A stretch of DNA of 11,367 nucleotides from positions 1-11,367 of the forward strand of contig JAJRVM010000194.1 in assembly GCA_024277285.1 (NCBI GenBank), given 5' to 3'. Under the pieces are notes generated by a model. That model searched no databases. It had not been told where the DNA came from and saw nothing but the letters and a program-made list of their open reading frames with translations. Positions 1-6,044 of the stretch are shown in pieces (positions within the stretch are counted from its first letter, which is position 1; every line of letters starts with the position of its first letter). Source of the stretch: Planctomycetota bacterium. GTDB lineage: Bacteria > Planctomycetota > Planctomycetia > Pirellulales > Pirellulaceae. Made by a program: the position numbers and the translations under genes.

Positions 1-15
1 ATTCTGCAGATTCGT

Positions 16-22
16 GGGAGAG
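16..22 (+). promoter_or_regulatory. Ribosome binding site deciding the start of the cyclophilin gene
   Basis: GGGAGAG lies six bases before the ATG at 29 and overlaps the alternative GTG at 14. It supports the ATG, which also places the signal peptide at the extreme N-terminus. Confidence 0.6.
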
Positions 23-28
23 ATTTCA

Positions 29-1225
29 ATGGCTCGACGTTTTGTGATACTGGCATCATTTTCAGCGGCACTGCTTGGATGGTCCCTGCTAACCTCGGCG
101 GCCATTGCCCAAGAGAAGACGGCCCAAGAGAAGACGGCCAAAAAGCCACCGGCCGAAGAGTCCGCCACGCCACCAGAAACAGCGCCCGCCAAAGACGCGG
201 CGGCGGCAGAAGTTGCGTTTGAAGCCAAGTTTGCCGAGTGGAAGACGCTGATCAAGCACTTGCGTCAACTCCGCACCGACTTCCAGACGGCCGACGCACC
301 CACGATGGAAGCGATGGCCAAAGACTGGGATGCGACCGTCGCTAAGGCGGACAAAATGCTGCCCGACCTGATCGATGCAGTCATCGCCGCCTATCGAGCG
401 GCCCCCAACGAAGATCGCGTCAAGACCAGCTTCCTCGCCAAGGTCGTTGGCGATTACGTCGCGCGCGACCTCTACGAGCCGGCCTTGAAAATCGGCAACA
501 TCCTGGTCGAAAACGATTGTGATATGCCCGGCGTTTATCGGGATACCGGCACCGCCGCGTTCGCACTGAATCAATACGACCGAATGGCGGAATTGATGGG
601 TAAGGCCGAGAAACTCAACGCACTGACCGGCGACGCAGCCCGACTAAAATCTGAAATGAAAGACTACAAGGAATTCTGGAAAGCAGAACAAGAACTGCGT
701 GCGAAAGAGGCGAAGGCAGACGATCTGCCTCGTGTCAAACTGACGACCACCAAGGGCGACATCGTTGTCGAACTATTTGAAAACGAAGCACCGGACACCG
801 TTGGTAACTTCATCAGCTTGGTAAAGAGCGGTTTCTACGACAATCTGACGTTTCATCGCGTGATTGCCGGGTTCATGGCTCAGGGCGGATGCCCCGAAGG
901 CGACGGGACCGGCGGCCCCGGATACTCGATCTATGACGAGTGTGACAAACCGGAAGCACGCAAGCACTTTCGCGGTGTGCTAAGCATGGCTAAGACCAAT
1001 GCGCCCAACTCGGGCGGGTCTCAGTTCTTCATCACTTACCGCCCCACTCCCAACTTGAACGGCAAGCACACCGTCTTTGGCCGCGTAATCGAAGGGATGG
1101 ATGTGGCCGCCAAACTGCAACGCCGCGATCCGCAAGACAAAGACGCTCCCCAGCCAGACCGAATCATCAAGGCCGAGGTACTTCGTGACCGCGGCCACGA
1201 GTATCTGCCCAAAAAGGTCGAGTAG
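29..1225 (+). CDS. Exported cyclophilin-type peptidyl-prolyl cis-trans isomerase with N-terminal helical domain
   Basis: This protein should catalyse cis-trans isomerisation of Xaa-Pro bonds outside the cytoplasm. Numbering from the ATG at 29 gives 398 residues. Residues 1-27 form a signal peptide (basic MARR, hydrophobic core, cleavage near AIA-Q). Residues 28-55 are a Lys/Ala/Pro-rich linker containing a duplicated QEKTA. Residues 55-230 are predicted mostly helical, possibly TPR-like, and I cannot assign them to a family. Residues 235-390 are a full cyclophilin fold: FHR with catalytic Arg277, FMAQGG (Phe282, Gln285), GGSQFF (Gln332, Phe334) and NGKH (His347). The position of human CypA Trp121 is Asn342, so cyclosporin binding is expected to be weak. 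An upstream in-frame GTG at 14 exists, but the ATG at 29 has a GGGAGAG ribosome site and starts directly with the signal peptide. The gene converges on the helicase. The isomerase call is firm; the role of the helical domain is unknown. Confidence 0.93.
   Translation: MARRFVILASFSAALLGWSLLTSAAIAQEKTAQEKTAKKPPAEESATPPETAPAKDAAAAEVAFEAKFAEWKTLIKHLRQLRTDFQTADAPTMEAMAKDWDATVAKADKMLPDLIDAVIAAYRAAPNEDRVKTSFLAKVVGDYVARDLYEPALKIGNILVENDCDMPGVYRDTGTAAFALNQYDRMAELMGKAEKLNALTGDAARLKSEMKDYKEFWKAEQELRAKEAKADDLPRVKLTTTKGDIVVELFENEAPDTVGNFISLVKSGFYDNLTFHRVIAGFMAQGGCPEGDGTGGPGYSIYDECDKPEARKHFRGVLSMAKTNAPNSGGSQFFITYRPTPNLNGKHTVFGRVIEGMDVAAKLQRRDPQDKDAPQPDRIIKAEVLRDRGHEYLPKKVE
108..137 (+). repeat. Perfect 15-bp tandem duplication inside the cyclophilin gene
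   Basis: The 15-mer CCCAAGAGAAGACGG occurs twice in direct succession, without mismatch, and encodes two copies of AQEKT just after the predicted signal-peptide cleavage site. The unit is a multiple of three, so the frame is kept. It looks like a recent slippage event in a low-constraint linker. Confidence 0.85.
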
Positions 1226-1305
1226 CGCAGCAGCTCGACGGAAGCGCCAATGGACGTCTGGCGCGCTGGCGACCCCAGCTACGAGGCGATGGAAAGCCAC
1301 GCGTA

Positions 1306-1326
1306 GCCTGGGATTCCATCCCGGGC
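1306..1326. terminator. Hairpin downstream of the cyclophilin gene
   Basis: GCCTGGGA (1306-1313) pairs with TCCCGGGC (1319-1326) around a TTCCA loop: eight pairs including one G.T. It lies 80 bases after the cyclophilin stop. No T-run follows directly; a T5 tract occurs only at 1401-1405. It could be part of a termination or 3' end structure, but the intrinsic-terminator signature is incomplete. Confidence 0.35.
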
Positions 1327-1452
1327 ATGGACAGCGCTCCAGCTGCAAAAAGCCAGCTATCGCCAACACCCCCAAATAAGCGCAGCCCGCAACGCGCCCC
1401 TTTTTAAGCGACCGGCAATAGAAAGCTGCACGGAGGGATTAACGTCGCCCAT

Positions 1453-1490
1453 GCTCGGGAAAGATTCCCGAGCCACGCTGCATCTGCGTG
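1453..1490. terminator. Two adjacent hairpins between convergent cyclophilin and helicase genes
   Basis: GCTCGGGAA (1453-1461) and TTCCCGAGC (1465-1473) form a perfect nine-pair stem with a three-base loop. It is followed at once by CACGC (1474-1478) pairing with GCGTG (1486-1490). The pair sits three bases beyond the helicase stop at 1494 on the minus strand, where a shared or bidirectional terminator is expected. Neither strand carries a clear U-tract after the stem, so this is a stable 3' end structure rather than a textbook intrinsic terminator. Confidence 0.45.
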
Positions 1491-1493
1491 TTA

Positions 1494-2756
1494 TTACAAC
1501 GCGCGACGATGCCGGCGAGCACCACGGCGCGCGGCAAAGGGGGGCGGAGGTGGCGGCGGCTCTTGCTCCTGAGCCGGTTGCTCGGACCGGTCCAATTCGA
1601 TCGAAACGTTACCCAATTCGTCGCGCTGCAATTGCCGGTTGATTCGCTGCTCGATGCGGGTCAACTGAGGCCCTTCTTCCGAAGCCACAAACGTGTACGC
1701 CACACCCTCACGACCCATCCGCCCCGTTCGTCCGACACGGTGAACGTAATCGTCACAGAACTGAGGGATGTCATAATTGATGATGTGCGAGATTCCCGAC
1801 ACATCGATCCCGCGCCCCACGACGTCGGTAGCAATCAGATACCGGAGCGTGCCCGCACGAAACTCCTTCATCACTTGATCACGAGATCCCTGTGACATGT
1901 CTCCGTGGATCGCCGCCACACTCTTGATCTGCTTGCCCAGGCGGCGTTGTAGCGTATCAACACGTCGCCGTGTCCGGCAAAAGACGATCGCTTGCTTCGG
2001 TTCCTCACGCGCAACAAGACGCAACAACAGATCGAATTTGCGTGTGTGCTCCACCGTGAAGTAGCGTTGTTCAATCGTCTCGACCGCAATGTCTTTGGGC
2101 GAGAAGTTCAACGTCTCTGGCTCATACATGTAGCGGCGCGCCATCCGCTCGATCGGCGGCGGAACCGTGGCACTAAGCAACAGGGTCTGCCGATCTTCCG
2201 GACACTGCCGCAAAATCTTCTCGATGTCCGGCCGAAAGCCGATGTCCAACATGCGATCGGCCTCGTCCAAGACCACAATTTCCAACTCGTTCAGGATAAA
2301 CGTCCTGCGACTCATGTGGTCCATGACCCGGCCCGGCGTTCCGACCACAATATCAGCACCACGCCGTAGCTTGTCGATCTGGCCACGAATCGGCTTGCCA
2401 CCATAGAGGGCCACACACGTCAAGCGATGGTTCACCGCCAGCCGCAACACTTCCTCACGAACTTGTACCGCCAGTTCGCGTGTCGGTACCAGGATCAGAG
2501 CACGAGGTGCCTTTGAAGAATGGTATTCCAACACCTCGATGATCGGAATCGCGAATGCCGCCGTCTTTCCCGTTCCCGTTTGCGCTTGCCCAACAATGTC
2601 GATGCCGTCGAGCGCTTTGCGGATAATTCCCGCCTGGATCGTAGTAGGGGTCTCGTAACCGACCGCCTTCAACGTCTTCAGCATCGTGTCCGATAACGTC
2701 AAGTCCGTGAACTGAGGCGGGCTTTTCTTGCGAGTTCGTTTTTTCTTTTTGGCCAA
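1494..2756 (-). CDS. DEAD-box ATP-dependent RNA helicase with proline/arginine-rich C-terminal tail
   Basis: This is a cytoplasmic RNA helicase of the RhlE/DeaD type, expected to unwind or remodel RNA duplexes using ATP. From a TTG at 2756 it has 420 residues. All core motifs are present: Q motif with Phe16 and Gln41, motif I AQTGTGKT (58-65), PTRELAVQ (91-98), TPGR (140-143), DEAD (164-167), SAT (195-197), IVFCRTRR (257-264), ATDVVGRGID (309-318) and HRVGRTGR (339-346). The tail has seven prolines (400-406), then an Arg-rich end (RRGARRHRR), probably a flexible RNA-binding extension. The frame is open upstream to 2963 but holds no ATG before the Q motif. TTG at 2756 gives a Lys-rich start (MAKKKKRTRKK) typical of the family; no Shine-Dalgarno site is visible. 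The helicase identity is firm and the start is inferred. Which RhlE/DeaD subgroup it belongs to is open. Confidence 0.93.
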   Translation of the reverse strand: MAKKKKRTRKKSPPQFTDLTLSDTMLKTLKAVGYETPTTIQAGIIRKALDGIDIVGQAQTGTGKTAAFAIPIIEVLEYHSSKAPRALILVPTRELAVQVREEVLRLAVNHRLTCVALYGGKPIRGQIDKLRRGADIVVGTPGRVMDHMSRRTFILNELEIVVLDEADRMLDIGFRPDIEKILRQCPEDRQTLLLSATVPPPIERMARRYMYEPETLNFSPKDIAVETIEQRYFTVEHTRKFDLLLRLVAREEPKQAIVFCRTRRRVDTLQRRLGKQIKSVAAIHGDMSQGSRDQVMKEFRAGTLRYLIATDVVGRGIDVSGISHIINYDIPQFCDDYVHRVGRTGRMGREGVAYTFVASEEGPQLTRIEQRINRQLQRDELGNVSIELDRSEQPAQEQEPPPPPPPFAARRGARRHRRAL

Positions 2757-3336
2757 GGGTGTACTCTGTCTTTTTTCGTTTTTCTTGTCAAAACTTCTGA
2801 TTCGTGTATGAATTCCCAGCAGTGCATGAAGTCGGATATCTTCTTGAATTCGCGGTTTTCCAGAATTTTCGCGAACCGCACGCCTTTTCAAGGGATGATC
2901 GCCAACCTGGCCAAACACCCCGATCAGTGTACATTCATGCTCCCCCGGACGCTTCGTTACCAATCGGCTAGAGTATTACAATAGCGTAACGTTTCACTCC
3001 GCGCCGAGACTAATGCCGTAAAGCTAACACCAGACGGGCTTTGGGTCAACTGGACGAGCAGCAAACAGGTCCGTGATCCCACTGGGCTACCGAAGGCAAG
3101 AAACTTGTTCTCTTGCACATATTCCAGCGACCAACGGGAGCGGGTCAATGCAGTCCGAGCGGTAGTTCGTAGTTGGTTGGCGGCCCTGCCGCCCTGTGTA
3201 ACTCAACTGTGCGAAACGTGGCAGCCAAGCCAACTGGCGCACGGGTGTCGTCCGCCGCAAACCATAATGGCCCGTTTAGAATCAACTGCCCCGTCAGAAA
3301 AAACAGGACGCCTGCTTCCCGAAAGCCCTCAACGCC
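2757..3336. other. Gene-free divergent region between helicase and HEAT-like gene
   Basis: These 580 bases separate two divergently oriented genes and should hold both promoters. The helicase-proximal third (2757-2830) is A/T-rich for this genome. An AT-rich patch, TATTACAATA, lies at 2974-2983. The structured repeat copy occupies 3075-3199. A -10-like TAGAAT lies at 3277-3282, about 55 bases before the HEAT-like ATG, but without a good -35. Short open frames here run through the repeat and show no family features, so I call none of them a gene. Confidence 0.5.
3075..3199 (+). repeat. Dispersed structured intergenic repeat, copy 1
   Basis: This is nearly identical to the reverse complement of 8921-9044. 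The core 3095-3199 aligns without gaps over 105 bases with six differences (3101, 3120, 3124, 3144, 3166, 3170). The preceding 20 bases match less well, with four differences and one extra C. On the plus strand it can fold as GCAAGA (3096-3101) with TCTTGC (3111-3116); CGAGC (3156-3160) with GTTCG (3165-3169) around GGTA; ACCAAC (3130-3135) with GTTGGT (3172-3177) enclosing that hairpin; and GGCGG (3179-3183) with CCGCC (3189-3193). It ends 138 bases before the HEAT-like start and reads toward it. No transposase and no flanking direct repeats are visible. Confidence 0.85.
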
Positions 3337-4890
3337 ATGGACTTACACTTTTCCTACTTGCTCGAATCGCTCCGTGATCCGGGGACGCTCGATGACACAC
3401 AAATGGAACAGTTCGTCAATTGCTGCGCCGTCATTGACGACCTGCCGACGGATGAATTGAACGAACTTTTCGACGCCATGCAACAGCACTGCTCGGCGCA
3501 CACATCGACCGGCGATGCTCCGCCCGAGCCACTACTCACCCCGGTGCTTGCCCGAACCGTCGTTCGACAGCATCGGCTGAGTGAGCCGATTGAAGAGGGA
3601 TTGCGGCAACGTGTCGTGTCGCTGTATGGCAGCCTGGGAACTGGCTCGCGATGTGCCTGGCGTTTACTCCAGTACCTGGCGACAGCCGCCACGCAAGCAG
3701 ATCTGGCCGCATTGACGGAGTGCATCATCGCAGCCCCTCCGGACGACCCGCAAGCGGCGGCCCTGGCACTCACCCCACTCTTCCAAAGCCGCGACTACGA
3801 TCCAACCCCTCTGTTCCCACACTTGTTCGCCTCATTGCAACATTTGAGCATCGCAGCACCGGTGCTCGACCTCTCAAACTACCTGGTTCGTTCCGGCATG
3901 CTCCATCAGCACCCGGCGGCCACACGCAGCGGTGACCTGGCCCAACTGCTCGGCAGCCTCGTCCAACAGCTAGGCCGTATCGAGGAGAATCCGGGAGCAA
4001 CCAGCAAGTCCCCCGAACAACTGGGTACCAAAGTGGATGAATGCGTATCACTTGTCGTTGCGCTCTGTGACGCCATGGCGTTGATTGGCAGCCGCTCGGT
4101 CGTCGGCAAACTCTACGACGCCATGGAGTTGGGACACCGGCGCATTCAAACGGAAGCGGCCGCAGCATTGGCCAAGCTGGGCGAGTCGGCAGGCGTCGAT
4201 CAACTCGTGCAACTCGCAGCCGAACCAGTTGCACGTTTGCGTGTGATTGCTCACGCGGAAGAGCTGAATATCGTCGACAAGATCGATGAGGCCTTACGCA
4301 CCGACGAAGCACGGGCAGAGGCCCAAATCGCCTTGGAATTGTCCCAGCCCACATTCTTCGGTGTGCCACCAAGCAAACTGGAACGAATCGATTCGCGGAC
4401 CCAATTTTGGCCGGGATACGATGCCCCCGTACTCTGCTTCCTGTTCCGATACGAATACCAATTCCAAGACGCTCTCTACAGCAACATTGCAATTGCGGGC
4501 CCGCTTGTACACGCCCTTGCCGCGGACCTGAGCGATTTCCCCCCAGGTGACATATACGCCGCTTATGCCGGCTGGGATCTGGACGATGAAAACGTATTTG
4601 AGATCCCGTTGGACGCTCCCACAATGGCCCAACGCGCCGAAGCGGAACGTCTCGAACGACGGCTGCATGATGCCCAATACGATGCGATCCAATCCTTGGT
4701 GTTAGGTTTCTTTTTCGGCGAGCGTGTGCTCGTCGCGCGCGCGCGACGCGAAGAAAGGACCGGGATCGTCGTTGTCGATCAATCGGCCATCGATTGGTTT
4801 CCCCTGCGAACGCTTCGGAACCCGATTGATGCGCACACCGCCTTTTGCATCTACCAAGGGCGCCGTCTACTCAGATCGTTTAACGGCTAA
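3337..4890 (+). CDS. HEAT-like alpha-helical repeat protein of unknown function
   Basis: This is a 517-residue protein with no signal peptide or membrane segment, so probably cytoplasmic. Residues 1-330 are rich in Leu/Ala helices. The stretch around 267-315 (RRIQTEAAAALAKLGE, then AVxxLRVIAHAEEL-like helices) looks like HEAT repeats, which usually serve as protein-binding scaffolds. From about residue 337 the composition changes to a compact domain rich in aromatic residues (FFGVPPSKLERID, then FWPGYD, FLFRYEY, IAIAGPLVHA, DIYAAYAGWD) up to about 430. A charged helical region and a C-terminal beta-rich segment follow. I do not recognise a catalytic motif and assign no enzyme function. The ATG at 3337 has no strong ribosome site. 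The alpha/beta hydrolase starts 82 bases downstream on the same strand, so co-transcription is possible. The structured repeat lies upstream. That this is a real gene is well supported by its length and codon pattern. Confidence 0.85.
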   Translation: MDLHFSYLLESLRDPGTLDDTQMEQFVNCCAVIDDLPTDELNELFDAMQQHCSAHTSTGDAPPEPLLTPVLARTVVRQHRLSEPIEEGLRQRVVSLYGSLGTGSRCAWRLLQYLATAATQADLAALTECIIAAPPDDPQAAALALTPLFQSRDYDPTPLFPHLFASLQHLSIAAPVLDLSNYLVRSGMLHQHPAATRSGDLAQLLGSLVQQLGRIEENPGATSKSPEQLGTKVDECVSLVVALCDAMALIGSRSVVGKLYDAMELGHRRIQTEAAAALAKLGESAGVDQLVQLAAEPVARLRVIAHAEELNIVDKIDEALRTDEARAEAQIALELSQPTFFGVPPSKLERIDSRTQFWPGYDAPVLCFLFRYEYQFQDALYSNIAIAGPLVHALAADLSDFPPGDIYAAYAGWDLDDENVFEIPLDAPTMAQRAEAERLERRLHDAQYDAIQSLVLGFFFGERVLVARARREERTGIVVVDQSAIDWFPLRTLRNPIDAHTAFCIYQGRRLLRSFNG

Positions 4891-4972
4891 ACAGATACGA
4901 ACCAGGAAGCATCAAGAAGTCGTGAACGGTTCTATTCCAACTCACCCAATTTCATACGGATGGACCTACTCA

Positions 4973-5893
4973 ATGCGTCGTAAACACCCAATGCGATCGC
5001 TCGCCACGCTATTCTCATTATTCTCATTCTGTTTCATGTGCATGGTGACCGCATCCGCCACTCGCGCCGCCGACGCTGTTTACGAACAGCAGAAGAACGT
5101 CGTCTATGCGGAAGTGCATGGCACCGGCCTGCTCATGGACATCTTTACGCCCACCGGCACGCCGAACGGACTAGCCATCGTGGACGTCGTCAGTGGGGCT
5201 TGGTACTCAGACCGAAGTAAGATCCGCGATCACACCGTGGCGATGGTTTACGACATCTTCTGCAAACATGGTTACGTCGTCTTCGCAGCGCGCCCTGGCT
5301 CGAAAACCCGCTATACAGCTGCCGAAATGGACCAGCACGTCAAGATGGCGATCCGCTTTGTGAAACAGCATGCGGAACAATACAAGATCGAGCCCAAGCG
5401 AATTGGACTCATGGGCGCGTCCGCCGGCGGACACCTTGCGACACTCGCCGCACTGACTCCACTTGCCGCCAACTCCGATTCCAAACAGCCGGTCGAGCGC
5501 CATAGCACAGACGTAAAAGCCGTCAGCGTCTTTTTTCCACCCACCGATTTCCTCGACTGGAAAGAGGGCCAAATGGCGGACCGCGAAGTGCTCGGTCAAC
5601 TGTTGTTCTCAGGTGGTGCCAAAGGCCACACCGAGAAAGAAATACGTGACGCCGCCCGCCGCATCTCGCCACTCTACCATGTCAACAAACCGACGATCCC
5701 ATTCCTGTTAATCCACGGTGACGCCGCCCCGCTGGTCCCTCTCTCGCAATCTGAAAAACTGGTCGCGGCAATTCGCAAAGCGGGCGGGTCCGCCGAATTG
5801 ATCGTCAAACCGGGTGGCGGGCACCCGTGGCTAACGCTTCCCTTTGAAGTAACCAAGATGGCCGACTGGTTCGACAAGCAACTGCGAAAATAG
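4973..5893 (+). CDS. Exported alpha/beta hydrolase (carboxylesterase-like) lacking the canonical Asp
   Basis: This 306-residue protein has a signal peptide (basic MRRKHPMR, hydrophobic core through about residue 26, cleavage near ATRA-AD), so it acts outside the cytoplasm. The body is an alpha/beta hydrolase of the BD-FAE/acetyl-esterase type. The nucleophile elbow is GASAGG with Ser150, the His is in GGGHPW (His284), and the strand before the acid loop is PFLLIHGD. In relatives this loop reads HGDxDPxVP, with the second Asp as the usual catalytic acid. Here it is HGDAAPLVP, so that position is Ala252 and only Asp250 remains. It may use Asp250, have reduced activity, or have changed function. 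Likely substrates are esters or acetylated polysaccharides, but this is inference. The frame is open upstream to 4724 inside the HEAT-like gene. The ATG at 4973 is chosen because it begins the signal peptide; the ATG at 4991 is a possible alternative. It converges on the PQQ-like gene. Confidence 0.88.
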   Translation: MRRKHPMRSLATLFSLFSFCFMCMVTASATRAADAVYEQQKNVVYAEVHGTGLLMDIFTPTGTPNGLAIVDVVSGAWYSDRSKIRDHTVAMVYDIFCKHGYVVFAARPGSKTRYTAAEMDQHVKMAIRFVKQHAEQYKIEPKRIGLMGASAGGHLATLAALTPLAANSDSKQPVERHSTDVKAVSVFFPPTDFLDWKEGQMADREVLGQLLFSGGAKGHTEKEIRDAARRISPLYHVNKPTIPFLLIHGDAAPLVPLSQSEKLVAAIRKAGGSAELIVKPGGGHPWLTLPFEVTKMADWFDKQLRK

Positions 5894-6044
5894 CCGCGCG
5901 CGCATTGGCTGTGACCGCGGAACGAGCGCGCCTTCGGAACCGTTTCTTGAAAAGGGGGCCAACACAGGTCAGCCGTTGTGATGCCACGCGCGAGTTCCTG
6001 GGGACGGCGTGGGCTTCTGGAGGCACAGAGCGCGAGTGCGCGTC

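Noticed and set aside
2699..2881. Lys-rich open frame overlapping the helicase start on the same strand
   Set aside because: It runs in another frame over the A-rich helicase leader and N-terminus, and shows no conserved features.
3105..3377. Short open frames through the structured repeat, with similar peptides at both copies
   Set aside because: The peptide similarity follows from DNA similarity. All frames are similar, substitutions are not biased to third positions, and the frames diverge after the repeat.
3770..4624. Open frame of 284 codons on the minus strand
   Set aside because: It is antisense to the HEAT-like gene, rich in Arg/Pro/Cys as expected of a shadow frame in GC-rich DNA, with no recognisable motif.
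5894..6044. Possible terminator between the convergent hydrolase and PQQ-like genes
   Set aside because: Only short GC stems such as CCGCG with CGCGG are visible, with a long loop and no T-run. This is too weak to call.
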